Of a stretch of DNA of 49,996 nucleotides, positions 1 to 14,078 are shown in pieces. The translations under genes were made by a program, and so were the position numbers. The first letter of the stretch is position 1. Every line of letters begins with the position of its first letter. Source of the DNA: Mnemiopsis leidyi (lineage: Eukaryota; Ctenophora; Tentaculata; Lobata; Bolinopsidae); contig JH153354.1 of assembly GCA_000226015.1 (NCBI GenBank), positions 551,891 to 601,886 on the forward strand, read 5' to 3'. The notes beneath the pieces were generated by a model. That model worked only from the letters and a program-made list of their open reading frames with translations. It did no database searches and was not told the DNA's origin.

Positions 1-10
1 AGGAACTACC

Positions 11-66
11 GGCTAGGAATACCCGGCTAGGAATACCCGGCTAGGAATACCCAGCTAGGGTTCTAG
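11..66. repeat. 14-bp tandem repeat at the window edge
   Basis: The unit GGCTAGGAATACCC is repeated about three times, with degenerate half-units at either side (CCAGCTAGGGTTC on the right). It probably continues to the left of the window. No coding sense is apparent. Confidence 0.8.
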
Positions 67-3000
67 AGGCGCCCAGCTGGGATTTCCAGGCTGCGTGATC
101 TAACCTCAGCTGGCGACATGCTTTGAACTAAGATCAGGGGCCTCATGAAGAGAGCATGGCTTCCCTTCTGGCTTGCCCTAGTTGTTGTCGACAATTGTAT
201 AGAATGGTTCAGAATTAGACAAAAATCACTGAAAAAAAACAGAGGCTTCGGGAAATTGCGGAGGGAATCCCAGAGAAAAGCCACATTTCTCATTAACAAG
301 TAATGCGATGTTTACCTGCAATACGGATAGTTCTATCAGGCCGGGTCTAGTCAACTTAGAGCGAAGGATTGGCCCTTACAAAACCAGGCAGACATAGCTG
401 CCACAACTACCAATCTAGCCTACATCTTGGAGTATCAGTCCAGCATTTTGCTGAGACAACAGTCGTCCCTTGATTAACATAGGTCTACTGAAAATCACTG
501 ATTATTTATCGATATCTACTCAAGTTTGTGTTTTTAAGAGAGGTGAACAGTTTACAGGCGATATAAAATTAATTTTAAATGATTAAAATCATGTTGCATA
601 ATGACCATCCAGTTGGTGGCATGTTACGGGTACCTTGAGCATGATTGATGTGAAAGTATTGAGGATGAATTTAAGTTTATATATATAATCATTTGTGGAT
701 GGCTTATGCAAGTCTCATCGATGTAATCTTGATGTTAAAAGTTTAAAACGTACTTTAGAAAAAGAAACAACTGCCAACCAAGACACATAGAACAAGCTTT
801 TAACTAAGACAGAAAGCGATTAAAATGGTTCAAATAACAGCAACAAAACATATAGAAAGAGACCCAGAAAAAGAGAAGTAGATGAGCGAATAAGGGAGAC
901 GTAGGAGGAGTGGATATAAAAAGAAACCCAGAGAAGTAGAAGAAAGGCTAGCACAATAAAGAGTGGGAGTGTGTAAGTCATGTAGCTGAATGTTGAGGTC
1001 CTAGAGCGGAAATGCCACACACTTTCAGCTGTCAAGACATTCTGGTAAGTTGGAAAGGAAAGTGAGAAAGTCGGGAAGAAATATGAGGCGCATTTCTGAG
1101 AGAAGCAGCTAACATTGAGAAGACAAATGTCGAAGATCTCTCAAACATGTAACAAGCAAAATGGTCCGATCATCATGTGACAGCTAAATATCGCATTGCA
1201 TTGTGAGGTCAATTCGAGCTGTAGATTGTATAGTTGGGGGAGGACCAAACTACGACACAATGACTCGTAAATCAATTCCGACACGCAAAACGATTTTCGT
1301 CATAGGAAATTGCTTGGGTGAACATAGTCAAGTCTTAAGGGTTGTGATTTAAATATTGAATTATTAGACGTTTCCCGAGCAAGCTGGTTTAACTTAATGT
1401 TAAAACGTTAAGCTATTGTTTAAACCTTATCAACCGCCTTGTATAAACGAGTATACAGGAGTACACAGGGGAAATTTGATTAAAATGAGTAATTAGATAG
1501 AAGGTATTGAGGCTAAAGATCCTTAACCATCTGATACTATACTACTGGTGCCACTACTTTAGCTCTAAGAAACCACTTAACTACTTATTGAAGGATTCAG
1601 TGCCAATACCAATAATCCCAGCAGTCTTAGCAAGGATAGTCAGCTACATTCGATCCATAAATACTGAGAGTAAGTACACTAAGTTTTACATTTAGACCAG
1701 GAATCAGCATGCTAATTGTGGCCACGAAAAGCATCCACATACAAGGATCACAGCGATAACATGTCGATCTTATCGGAGAAGTTTCTACAAAAAAGGATCG
1801 TTAACCAAGTCAGTTGGAGTTTTGATCAGACTTTCCGCAAAAACCTTCGTGACTATTGTAGACTGATGAAATGGGCGCTTATCAATATTGTTTATCTTGT
1901 GTAAAAATAGCCACAACGGAACGATGAAAAAGTTAAGGACGACAATAGTACGCAGATTAACGAGACAAAGCGAGACTAATGGTTTGAATTGATTGCCGTC
2001 AGAAGAAAGCAGTGGAGAAAGCATCTGAGAATGGGGGACAATGGCAAGAAAAAGATCGGCAGGGGGATACAACAATACGGTAAACCACGGCTGATATGTA
2101 CTGATTGCCATTATACAGGCTAGCAAACTTAACTCTAAGTAGCTCTGCACTTCTTTATCTGCACTTCAGGGCAAACTAATTAAACTAGTCGCATCCAGGC
2201 AATGGAAGAAGGCAGAATCATTGTGACAGAGCAGCTGAGCAGAAGTTTTGAATCCGATTAATGAGCGCTGGACAAGTGGAGGTTTTTATTAAAGCGGGTA
2301 GCGAAAGGTAAAACGTACGCTAGGAAGGTGGGATACATTACATTTGCAGTAATTGACTGTGCACTACACTACCCACATAAAGTGTCATATTCACACCTCA
2401 GGGCTGCGAGAGCTACATCCTAGTGCTAAGCCGACTTAGCCACACACCGCGAGTAGTCACGATCTAGAGCTGTTCTAACAACCGAGACACGGCCAGTGCC
2501 CCTGAGGATCAGTAAATTACACGACCTCCAGAGAGTGGGCTGGAGAAGGGGGCAGCCCTACAAGGACGATGTAAAGCACTACAGCTAGCTGGTTAAGCCG
2601 GATGTACTCTATTGTGCGAGGAGAGAGGATGAAAAGAACCGAGAGTAAGTCGGCTGGGAGGGAGATAGAGAGAGAGCTCCCAATCCCCTCTTTCTACAGG
2701 ATCTTTTGTTAATTCATCCCGTCCAATCAGCATGGAGGTAAAGTGCATCCTGCAGCCTGGAGATAGATCACGTGACGAGCTGGCCGAGCTTATTGTACAC
2801 AGTAAAGACAAGAAATAGTACTGAGGACATGACTTTCTGAATCTCTCGACCTTCAACTCTGCAATTAAAACGTCCCTCGGCCACTTTTCATCACCGAACC
2901 GAAGTTAAAAACACACTTGGAAAGTTTATGCACTAACTTTAGGCACTAATTTTATTGTTGCAAATAATTTGTAGTCATAAGGGCGGGTAAAACGACCCTG

Positions 3001-4790
3001 TCCTTGGCTTCATGTATCAACAAATTGGCACCAATCGACAGGACTTGTACATAAAAACAAACGTGAGTTTGGTGTCGGGTTTCCAGAGCATCGGCTACTC
3101 ACTACCGACCAACCTGGTGTTGTTTATAAATAAACACTTGAAGAACTGAAGAAGAAATGCCTGTTAAATCTCGAGATGGAATGGTTGGAATGAGCTGTTT
3201 AAGCCCAGACTTTCTACGTGCAGGTGAATGTGACGGGTTGTCAAACCTTCGACTTAGAGAGCTAAAGTTTACGGCAAACTTGTCAACGGCAGCTCGTGCC
3301 TTTGCTACACGATGTTCGCACATCGGCTTTGACTTTTTCCGTGGCTACTAGTTGTTACATGCCTCCCTGTGACATCAGTCACCTACAAGCAGGGCGTTTA
3401 GAAGAGAAGTTATAACGACTGTACTGAACTGAACGTGGGTGTTAAAAATAAGGTGATCAAACAGTAAAAATAAAACAGTCCCCTTCACCGCCCTATGCAC
3501 AAACATTCAATTGGTAAAATGAGTTCACAGTGACCAAGTAAACTGATATCACAACATATGTTATCCTGATCCCTCAGACCGACATCATCTGCTAATGATG
3601 GCAGAAGAAAAACTGAGACTGAAGTAGAAGAGTGGGTATGTGGAGTGAGAATACACCTGTACTCATTTTCTGATACGACAAGACGGGGTAGTTTTAGAAG
3701 CTCGTTAACTTGGGTAGAGAAAAAAAGTGGCCGTGTGCGCTCTAATTACTTGAATTACAAGCTCTAAATATCCATAAGAATGAGCAGAGCCATTGGTTTG
3801 ACGAAGTTGACCTGCGATGGGGAGCCAATGGGTGGTCGTGGGGGCGGTCGGACACACGATGGAAGAGGTATTGTCCAACAAAGGTAATTTATGAAGTTCG
3901 GTCTGGCAGTGCACTAACTTTTGACAGGCGGGCGACTGCAGTGGCTCAAGCTAATCAATGAATTAGGAATAGGGCAGCAGCACCACCAAGTTATAGCAGT
4001 CAGGGAGGTCCGATAGTTACGCACAATTAATGGCAGTCAATCGAAATGGTTTGGAACGAACGGGATTGTGCGATTATAGCAGCGGGGGAAGCCGACAAAC
4101 TAAGAAGGTCCTGTCTTCCCTGTACTAACTATTGGCTCACGACGTAAAAGTTGGGTAAAGCGGGAATCGGAGCGATGAACGGGGGTCTGAAGTGAGAGCC
4201 AACGAACTGATGTTGCCTTTAGAGACTGAAACAACAATTAGCAGAGGTAAAGCCTGACAAGTAGCGATCCTACAGGATAAATAACGTGTCAAACGAGCAG
4301 CGTGTTGAGGTGAGAGTGAGTCAAGAAGACCTGTAAAAGATCGGCTCGATGAGCAACACTAAAAGATCTCCAGGACCCGCGGAAGAGAAAGAAACCCGAG
4401 GCAGGTCTAATTTGGAGTGCCACGTGACAGACGGCTGTCAGACACGGCCCAATGAGACGGTCTGATTAGATCACGTGGCAATGTAGGAGTGTACCGAACA
4501 GCAAGTGTTGAAGGGTGCGCTGATAAGGGAGTTGACGTGGTTGCCCGGTCGGCTCTAATGTCGAGAAGTGCACTATATAGCAGCACCTGACCTGCCGTGG
4601 CAGCCTGCCCTCCACCTCCACACCACGGACCAGACTGAGCCTGCAGTCTCATCCTCCCTCTATTGACACCCTGACAAGAAGGGAGGTTGGTTAGTCAGTT
4701 AGAGTGCTGCTAACTACATCATGCAACCCTGCTGACAGACCGACCATTAAACCTGAGCTGGAGGTGCCGTCACCGGCTCTTATCTCACCA
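67..4790. other. Gene-free stretch
   Basis: I see no gene here. Open frames are short (under about 125 codons), lie on both strands and show no recognisable motif. Sites worth noting are a TATAAATA box at 3125-3132, isolated CACGTG E-boxes near 2770, 4422 and 4472, and a TATATAG at about 4574 in a GC-richer patch (4400-4660) that could be a promoter of an unseen transcript. Confidence 0.5.
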
Positions 4791-5243
4791 GCCTCGTCAA
4801 CATAAACCTAATTCATCCTACTCCACAACCACAGCCTCGTCAACATAAAACTTCTCCATCCTACTCCACAGCCACAGCCTCGTCAACATAAACCTAATTT
4901 ATCCTACTACACAACCACAGCCTCGTCAACATAAACTTACTCCATCCTACTACACTATCACAGCCTCGTCAACATAGACCTACTCCATCCTACTCCACAA
5001 CCACAGCCTCGTCAACATAAACCTAATCCATCCTACTCCACAACCACAGCCTCGTCAACATAAACCTAATCCATCCTACTTTACAACCAAAGCTTCGTCA
5101 ACATCAACCTACTCCATCCTACTCTACAACCACAGCCTCGTCAACATAAACCTACTCCATCCTACTTTACAACCAAAGCTTCGTCAACATAAACCTACTC
5201 CATCCTACTCCACAACCACAGCCTCGTCAACATAAACCTACTA
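4791..5243. repeat. 43-bp minisatellite, about 10.5 copies
   Basis: Each unit begins GCCTCGTCAACATAAACCTA and continues with a TCCATCCTACT and CACAACCACA block. Copy starts fall at 4791, 4834 and so on up to 5221, exactly 43 bp apart. Single-base variants (TTTACAACCAAAGCTT in some copies) recur in non-adjacent units, as expected from unequal exchange. Confidence 0.95.
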
Positions 5244-5495
5244 AATCGGTATCCTTTTACAGAGTGGGCGTAGAGCGATATATCCTTACATGTTGAAGGC
5301 ATGATAAATAGCTTACCAAATTTGAGAAAAGTGTGCCGGACGCGGACAGAAGACTTGTAAAAAGTATATTCGGTGATCTAACTTTACCAGGTAGGTGAAA
5401 ACACAATAATATTCTCAGTTTGTAGAGCGCGGAATTTTAGCATTTCAAATTAGGTTCATGAAATCCTACCTCCTACCTGACTATAGTCAGCTCTA

Positions 5496-5634
5496 GCTGT
5501 TATAGCAGCTGTTATAGCAGCTACTATAGTAGCCACTATGACGTTATAGTAGCCGCTATAGTGGCCATTAAACTAGCCACTATAGTAGCCACTATAGTAG
5601 CCACTATAGTAGCCACTATAGTAGCCACTAAAAT
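5496..5634. repeat. 12-bp tandem repeat (ACTATAGTAGCC)
   Basis: The unit ACTATAGTAGCC is repeated about 11 times. It is degenerate at the left (TATAGCAGCTGT) and perfect at the right. ACTATAGT is self-complementary, as in the unrelated array at 13022-13370. Confidence 0.9.
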
Positions 5635-5729
5635 GCCAATATAGATGCTGTTGTGCCTATCAACTTGCTTAGGTATATATTGTAGTGTTTAAATCGAAGA
5701 AGTAAACAGAAACAAAGAGTAAAACAGAA

Positions 5730-5818
5730 GACAAGACCGGTTCTAAAACAGATATCTGAAAGACAGGATGAGAGTGGAGACAAGACCGGTTCTAAAACAG
5801 ATATCTGGAAGACAGGAT
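5730..5818. repeat. Two direct copies of a 40-bp segment
   Basis: A 40-bp segment starting GACAAGACCGGTTCTAAAAC occurs at 5730-5769 and again at 5779-5818 with one difference. It is a local tandem duplication with no coding significance. Confidence 0.8.
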
Positions 5819-8800
5819 TAAAGAACAAAAGGGTAGTGTACTCCACACCGCCCACTAAGATTGAGTAGTGTCCGGTAGCAATGCTGGACTACCAACACTA
5901 TACGCATTAGTCAGCTTGAGCCGGGTTTGTTGTACATGTTTATACCTCCGGGAATGATTGAACAGCGATTGATTGATTAATACAAATACCATCACGCAAC
6001 ATGAGTACAAGGTTATACTTAGGAGCGTGGTCGTACTGGCAAGGTGGACGTGAGCACGTCCAAGCAATCCAGCACATACAACATCGGCTCGAGAAGAAAG
6101 TTGTACTTATACTGACGTCCTGGATTTACGGCTCCTAGATTCAGTTATTTTGAAATGGACTTGAAAACGATGAGCTAAAGTAAAAAGCTTAAAAAGCTTA
6201 AACAACTATTTTGTGTCCAATTAAGCTTAGTTTGCATCCGAATCCTAGTTGCAGGGCCTATAATTCGTACAGAATCTATGGTGGTCATAAGAGGAACAAA
6301 ATAGTTATAGCAAATAGCAAGAAAATGTTGAAGGACCAGATAAAAATCAGAAGAGATAGATTTGATATTCAAACATAATTCTTGTAATAACATCAACTGA
6401 TAACTGCCTTTATTGGGTTCAGTAGATAAGAAATACAATAATAGTGGCTGCAAACAGACCCCTGTCCTTTCTACTACTCGTTATTAAAGGAAAGCCGGCT
6501 GACAAATATTTGAGGCGAACTTTATCTTGTAGATTATTGAAGTGGGCGTCATATCTTATTGATTTATGTAACACATACATTAAAGTGATGTCAATTATAG
6601 GTTTCCTTACTGGTATCAAAATATTTGGTAATTAATAGTTTGCTGAGGTTGTTTAAGTCGGACGATTGGTTGACTTGTTGTTCATTTCATGAAGCAGATG
6701 AAAAATGTAGACATTGTCTACTGTACTTGGATCAGAAATGTTCAGCAATCAAAAATATAAAAAATAATTTTCTCACGATGTTTTTGGTTTTATGAGTATG
6801 ACAAAGTAATCACTGTCCAAATGAAGTAAAAGAATGGTTAAATGATTTTAAATTCATGCCATCATGATTCATGGCTCAGTGCTCTAGGCTTTTAAGGTGC
6901 TGCAATAAATTTCAAGCTGTGAGAGCTGATTTGGGGCACCAAACAGCAGTTTAAAGAATCTCATAAACTCGCTTCAACGGAAATCAACAGGCTACACTTG
7001 AAGTATTGAATTCTACTTTTATAATATCTGAGATAATCCTGCCGGCTACTATTATTGCGACTGATTTGCAATTGCTAAGGATTATTAACTGCGGTTATTA
7101 TTTTCGAGGGAATGTGCTCAGCGGACACTGGATACTTACAAAAAGGACACTGTCCAGCAGGACAGAGTCTTCATAGCTGTGACAGAAGGAGAAACCGCCT
7201 TCCTGAATTGAAATCAAATTAAATCTCAACTCCTCAATGACTGCTGTATGCAGGCAGGACCGCTGCCTGTGCTGACATCAGCGCAATGGTGTCATGTCGA
7301 GTCTAATTATCGTCTTGTTGAGCTCGATAATGACACTAATATTACTATAACGATCATGTTAACGGCTTCCTCCGTTAAGAGCTAACAGCAACACTTCACA
7401 GTGCATAGTTTCCATTTACAGGACATGGTAACTGTTATCTATCTTAGGTGATAAAGCTTCAACCTTATCGAATTTGTCGGGACTTTTCGACATAAGTCTT
7501 AGTTGTCAGGGATAAGTTTTAGGAGAAAGGGACTCTTCTAGACTCGACTAAAACAATTTTAATTGCAAGCAATAAATCGTTTTCTTTGTATTATGCGGCA
7601 AAAATTATATCTGCTAACAGAAAATCATGGAATTGATAAATGACACAGTTAATGGCTAAAATTCAACATTTTCACATAAAGTGTTTATTGAATTTTGATA
7701 ATTGTTATTCAAAATTTACAATTTTTACAGAATTTTTGGCAAGGGCGCCAACCTTGATAAACTTTATGCCAATCTAAACCAGACTAAATTGTGAGACCAC
7801 TTTTTTTATTCAAACTGTTGCTATAGATATGCTCTGGTGACTTGTAAATCAGCATTATTTTTATTCTTTCGATACGCTTAAATGCACCAGGCGTCTTACA
7901 TCAATGCTTATTGAAATTGCGGGCGATTTTAAAATCTAAAAATTGACAAAAAGCGACAGCAGAGGCTATTTAGTCAGAACTATCCAAAATCCGGTAATTT
8001 GCCTCAGGAAACAGCTATCATGGTACAACAAAATATTTATTCTTAAAACTTTTCCTGAAGACAATTTTACTAGTAGCAAAATGATAAGCGAGAAAAACGA
8101 ATGTAAGCCGCAAATAAAGCGTATTATGAGAAGCGGAGGATTATTTTATGCATGATAGATCGTCCGAAAACACTACTGTCGTTCAACAAGCTTAAAATTA
8201 GAAATTGTTAACGCCTCACATGCTACTAGAAAAAGGCCGAATCGGCAAACGAGCTGAGTTAAAAACTTCGATCGAGAATATCCAGCCTTGAAGAGATGAG
8301 AAAGAGAAAATCGAGCACACCAGTTAAACCTAATATAAGTGAGAAAAATGTACACCATCAGTCATCACCTCACAACACAGAACTGGATATACGGAAAATT
8401 GGATGTTTGTGTGTATGTGAGCCTCTTTTCCTCTTCGTCGAGCATAATACAATAGCACTGAGCAATACATCCTTCTCAAAATTTAAAACACGATATAAGT
8501 GCGGAGAAGATTTGGGATAATTTGGGCGAGTTCACGAAATTCCTCTGTCTAGAGATACAATAGTAGTTAGTTGTACTGATTAGAGACATCAACACTGGAT
8601 ACACATTCTCCCTCATGGAGCTCAAACGGATCTTTTGAAGTTGAAAATACAAAGAAAAGACGCGTTACGTCATAAAAACGGTGTACTGCACTTGTGCAGG
8701 CTTACTGCACTGTCAGACAGTTTTAGCTGCTGTCTATAGTGTGACATCCGTCAACAAATCGTGTATCCAGGCAGCAGGTACACAAACCTCAACATAAACA

Positions 8801-11689
8801 AACACGGCCATTATGGTGTAGCTAGGAGGTGGTGTACTACGACAAGCTGGAGGCTCCCCGGGAGAGTTACAGTTTGGGAGGACTAAGGTGGCTGCTGATC
8901 AAACTCCGGGGGTCTATCAGACTGGGGAGGTCCAACTTTCAATTCAGGAGATATAGCTAGATATGACTGCATGTTGTGCAGGTTATCTGGCTAGTCCACA
9001 CCTTGAGTAGAAAACAAAAGTGTATAACAGTCGTGTTATCGTGTTATCGACTTGATTAGATGGGGAAAGTTAGCAAAGAATCTAATCTAAGGAATCTAAG
9101 GAATGGATCAGCATCGATTGAGGAAACATGAATGCACACAAAGAAGCTAAACAATCCCGTTTGTGGGAATGATTGTTGCAATGGTGATGCGAAAGCAAAA
9201 CAGAGAGCTGTACAATAATCCTGTAACGACTTACAACTTTAACTATGGCTAGGAATAAATGAAAGGGGAAATGAAGCCAGAGAAACCTTGCTACCTGCAG
9301 ACAGTGGTTACACCAGGAGTAAACCATCTGCAAGGAAGCAGGGGAACTGTGATACTGATACAGCTCCTACAAGGGGGGAGTGAGCTGGAGGCATATTGGA
9401 CATTCATTACTGCGTTAAGCTGCATACCAAATATCAAATTAAACCCCTGTCGCATGACTTCTCTGGGAACCGTGGGCGTGAGTATTAGATTGGAGAGGGG
9501 AGACTCGAATAGTCAACTCTTGTGAACAGTAAGTTGTTCTTCTGCTAATATATATCCTCAAGCCGATTACTTTTTGTTTAAAGAATATTATCAAGTTATG
9601 ATCATAAAAACCATATCAACAGACTCGCAAGAACATTTAAAAACCAAGCTGACTATTCTAAGAACTGAATGAGTTGCATGTTAACGGTAATCACTGAAGC
9701 TAGCTACCATTTAAAACACCCTGCCGGTCGACCGCCTGTTCGGCAAGCACCGTCCACCGTAAAACTTAGCAAATGTCTGAGGAGCCTGCCTTAGAGCAAG
9801 CACGTCGTGATCACTGTAACGCACAGCTACGGTTTTAGAACACGCAGACCAGAGCGCATATATATGTTAAGCTTGCTAATATATCTGCTCGCGAACATTA
9901 CATAAAGTTGAAGGCAATCCGGTCTGAGGATCGGTCACGTGACTGCTACAAATTGTAAAAGTGCGATAAGGAGTAAGAAAAGTTGCATGTCAGGACCGAT
10001 GTTGTAAATGAAGCTGGAGTGTGGTAACAATGGTAATCGTCAATAAAGTAGAAAAAATGAACGGTTTCTAAACATGCTCTATCTTTATCTGCAGAAGGGG
10101 CTTTTTAAAAATCTATTGTCTATTGACCGATCGATAATATCATTTTTAAATTGAAGTGAGATTTGATATGATTGCGCTTCAATGGAGCAGAGGTGCAAGC
10201 AATACCGTAAAAACCTCAGAATCTAGATGATTTGAAGATATGTCACGAAACCAGCTCCATCAATCAAAATTTCATAAGGGGGAATGCTGGTGAACTATCA
10301 ATATTTCGCAGATCTATGCTGCATGGTCTTGCACTATAACATTGACGTGCACCATGTGAAGGTACGTGGTTTGTAAAGGAGGGATTTCTTCTCAAATTCC
10401 ATAATAAACGGGACTGAAAAGAATTGTAACATGCTCAGTGCTGAAATAGTACAAGAAATTTGTGTCTCTTTACTCTTCCCCAGAGATATTACCGTAAACC
10501 GTTCCACATTGATATAAAATGCATGCTAACTGTTAACTGTAGTGTCTACCTACATTACCCGGGAATATTACGGCGGGTTTATTGACGACCGAGAACATAT
10601 GGTCTGGGAAAAATACGGCGAAATTGCACGAAACCCGCCACTTTTCCTGGTCACAATAAGGTACTGAAATTTAGACTGATCAGCAATATGCTATTTGAGG
10701 TTGTCTGCGTGCCAACTTCCATAGAATAAAGATGTTATCTTGGTAACCTCCCGATTATTTTTGTCGAGACCAAGTGAATTGTTTAGCTATCAATCGCAAA
10801 TTGACTATCTTTGAATAATTTATGTGAAGACCGAGTAACCGGACTAGTGAGTGAACCCCAGCAGGAGACAAAATTGGTAGACAACGATAGACCAAATCCA
10901 ATTCACGCCATATTAAATAAAATTTCTTGATTAACAACTAACAGGTAATGCCTCCTGATGAATTTCAACAGGTTACATAAATTGGGGATCCGGCAAAGCT
11001 TTCGACAAGAATAATTCTAAGGATTACCCAAAAGCCGTAGAGGTGTCAGTAACTGATTCCGTGAATTATTGAGCCGCTTACCGTTAGTGCCTGGTAGGAT
11101 GGGTGTCTAGAGTGACCGGGGAACCTCGGAGCCTGGGGAGGCCTCCTAGGACATACTGGACAGGTTTCCAGCTGGTGTTTAACAAGAGAGGAGCAGAGTT
11201 AAAGTTAAGAGGGAGAATCAGTTGGTTGGATCTGTAGGGCTACCACCTCGGGTATTGTGGGGAATAGAAGAGAAACTGTAAAGCTACAACCTACAACAAA
11301 GTGCTAGTTCGGAAAGCCGTGGATTGGAAACCATTGGAAGTCTAAGGTTTGGAGTTGTCAACTTGTCATCCGGATACCAGGGAAGTCTACAATTTCCACA
11401 TTTAATGTCAAAGTTACAAAGCACTGTAATGTCAAAGAGCTCTATAAGAATCATAACAAGATGCAAAGAAGCACACACAAGAAAGTACAAAGACGTAAAG
11501 ATGAGCACATACACCGGCCACACTCCCATATCACATAGATATACAGAGAGCCAGCGACAGAGGGAGAGAGAGAGAATGATAATTAATCTGTGTCTGGTTA
11601 AACACTGTGTGTCCTGCACATAGTTACAAGGGTTACCTGCACAAACCCTGACGTTGAGTCCTGGTGTACACTACCTGACGGTCCCCTGT
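5819..11689. other. Gene-free stretch
   Basis: No gene is recognisable. Open frames are short and lack domain motifs. The only structure I can support is an inverted repeat at 10572-10639, where GGCGGGTTT and AAACCCGCC flank about 50 bp and could form a small fold-back element. Another CACGTG E-box lies near 9937. Confidence 0.45.
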
Positions 11690-12160
11690 TAAACCTGCAC
11701 CTCCAGCTAGTTACTCAGTACCCTGTACCAGGGTGCAGGACTCCAGCTAGTTACTCAGTACCCTGTACCAGGGTGCAGGACTCCAGCTAGTTACTCAGTA
11801 NNNNNNNNNNNNNTGTACCAGGGTACAGGACTCCAGCTAGTTACTCAGTACCCTGTACCAGGGTGCAGGACTCCGGCTAGTTACTCAGTACCCTGTACCA
11901 GGGTGCAGGACTCCAGCTAGTTACTCAGTACCCTGTACCAGGGTGCAGGACTCCAGCTAGTTACTCAGTACCCTGTACCAGGGTACAGGACTGGAGTGTA
12001 GTTACTCAGTACCATGTACCAGGGTGCAGGACTGGAGTGTAGTTACTCAGTACCCTGTACCAGGGTACAGGACTCCAGCTAGTTACTCAGTACCCTGTAC
12101 CAGGGTACAGGACTGGAGTGTAGTTACTCAGTACCATGTACCAGGGTGCAGGACTGGGGT
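11690..12160. repeat. 40-bp minisatellite with an internal hairpin, interrupted by a gap
   Basis: The 40-bp unit combines ACTCCAGCTAGTTACTCAGT with CCCTGTACCAGGGTGCAGG and is repeated about 11-12 times. Each unit holds a near-perfect palindrome, CCTGTACC-AG-GGTACAGG, perfect in the copies with GGTACAGG. Toward the right some copies swap in ACTGGAGTGTAG. The 13 Ns at 11801-11813 fall inside the array, so true copy number is unknown. Confidence 0.95.
11801..11813. other. Assembly gap (13 N)
   Basis: A run of N inside the 40-bp minisatellite. It is probably a collapsed or unresolved part of the array. Confidence 0.99.
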
Positions 12161-12784
12161 GTAGTCCATCTGTATCTGCTTAATATTTGAGTATCTGGCG
12201 GGTTTTCTATTGAGTGGATCAGACAGGAGATATTTGGAGAGATTACACACTAAACATTATAACTAGAACATGTAGGATACTTTAGCTGATACTTGTACTA
12301 TTAGCACATCTGTTTAGGTTGGTTCTCTAACTGTGTATTTGGCACGAGACCAACGAATCAAGTCTGTTCTGAATAGCGACAACAGGAACTAGAAATAAAA
12401 GGTTTCACTAGACTGCTATATACATAAGGGCGGTTCGTATAGGTTGACACCGTGCTTTCAGCTACACAATACAAATAGTCAGAGATCCTCAAGTACACTG
12501 CAGATACCCTAAAAAGCCCCCTCTGGATCCCTACACCTGAAGAATAAGACAGAGCACCTCATTCCGACCTACCATCTCGAACTAGAGAAGATTCTCATGT
12601 TTAAAATAATGGCTACTGAAGTCTGAAGAAGTTGAGGTACCTCCAGTGGGAGGTGGAGATGATGTTAAACCTAGCCAGCTGGGTTGTTAACCTCTCTCTC
12701 TCCAAGCACTTAGTTGTAGATAGAAATTAGACAGGTTAGATAATGTTAAACTGTAGATGTTGAGCTCGACAGACTACGTTTAAT

Positions 12785-12965
12785 GTAACCTGGGAAACCA
12801 TGGACACCAGGACGATTACCTTGGAAACCTGGGAAACCTTGGACACCAGGACATTTATCTAAGAAACCTGGGACACCAGAACGATTACCTGGGAAACCTG
12901 GGAAACCATGGACACCAGGACATTTATCGAAGAAACCTGGGACATCAGGACGGTTACCTAGGAAA
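12785..12965. repeat. Degenerate minisatellite (GGGAAACC / GGACACCAGGAC)
   Basis: Blocks of ACCTGGGAAACC, ATGGACACCAGGAC and GATTACCT (or ATTTATC) alternate with irregular spacing over about 180 bp. The array looks older and more diverged than its neighbours. Confidence 0.75.
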
Positions 12966-13021
12966 GAGCTAAACCCTTTCAGTGCCTAGTTTTAAGCAAA
13001 TTTAGCGAAGAAGATTAACTA

Positions 13022-13370
13022 TACTATGAACTATAGTATAAACTATAGTATAAACTATAGTGTAAATTATAGTATAAACTATAGTATAAACTATAGTATA
13101 AACTATAGTATAAACTATAGTATAAACTATAGTATAAACTATAGTATAAACTATAGTATAAACTATAGTATAAACTATAGTATAAACTATAGTATAAACT
13201 ATAGTATAAATTATAGTATAAACTATAGTATAAACTATAGTATAAACTATAGTATAAACTATAGTTTAAACTATAGTATAGACTATAGTATAAACTATAA
13301 TATAAACTATAGTATAAACTATAGTATAAACTATAGTATAAACTATAGAATAAACTATAGTATAAACTTG
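13022..13370. repeat. 12-bp satellite (AACTATAGTATA), about 29 copies
   Basis: The near-perfect 12-bp unit AACTATAGTATA occupies about 350 bp. The period is divisible by three and the unit has no stop in several frames, so it produces open frames on both strands reading Asn-Tyr-Ser-Ile or Tyr-Tyr-Ser-Leu repeats. These are artefacts of the repeat. ACTATAGT in each unit is self-complementary, so the whole array can fold. Confidence 0.97.
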
Positions 13371-14078
13371 TAAACTTTTGTACAAACAAGGCGTAGTACA
13401 AGCACTTAACGACGGGCTAGACAGTAAGTGGTGCATATGTCGGGTAAGGTGATAATTAAGAGGGATTAGGGAACCCTTTACAGACACATCTTGTTAGGCT
13501 CTCTTCCCGTCTGGATGAAATGGAATTATCGTACACTTCAAGCAGTTTTGTGAAACTGTCTGTTTATTAATGCGATTACTGTTGGTCTGGTCAATCATGT
13601 GTTTCTATGCACGGGAAATTGGTTAGATACAGCCTATAGGTTGTATGAAGAAAAGAGGACAAAAGAAATGAGTTTCAGATTTCAACTACCTAGCCAGAGT
13701 AGTACTAGTTTAGAATAGGAGCAAGAAAAGCTAAGGAACTCCCGATATTCAGAGCAATTTCCATGAACATTTGCTCCACACAATACAGTCTATTGGAGCT
13801 AGAAGTACAGCCCTCAAGATGACATACCCCTTGTAAACTTGACATTAATTGATCAATTAGTCAATTAATCTTGTATTACTCGGTATTCCGGAAATGATGG
13901 TCGATCCGGCCTTCTCCAGCTGTCTCTGAAGGGTGGTCTGGGAGCCTCAATACACATATTGGACATCTAATCCATCCTTAACTTTTCTACTGATCCTCAA
14001 GACTATGTGACGAAGGCCGAGATTTGAGTCGCCGAAAGTGCTGCTCTCGGTTTTTTGGAACGCATCATTGGCAGGGGG

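Noticed and set aside
3157..3351. 64-codon plus-strand frame after a TATAAATA box, with a donor-like CAGGTGAAT inside
   Set aside because: The box is only 32 bp from the ATG, so initiation would fall at or after the ATG. There is no recognisable motif and no partner exon.
4791..5243. CRISPR-like regular repeats
   Set aside because: Units abut with no unique spacers, the context is a eukaryotic genome, and there are no associated genes. It is a minisatellite, as are the other arrays.
11284..11623. Overlapping 99- and 111-codon frames on opposite strands
   Set aside because: No domain or composition signal. Length is within chance for this base composition, and there are no supporting splice or promoter features.
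13024..13401. Long open frames on both strands with Tyr/Asn/Ser/Ile repeats
   Set aside because: They are the translation of the 12-bp satellite, whose period is a multiple of three. No unique coding sequence or start context is involved.
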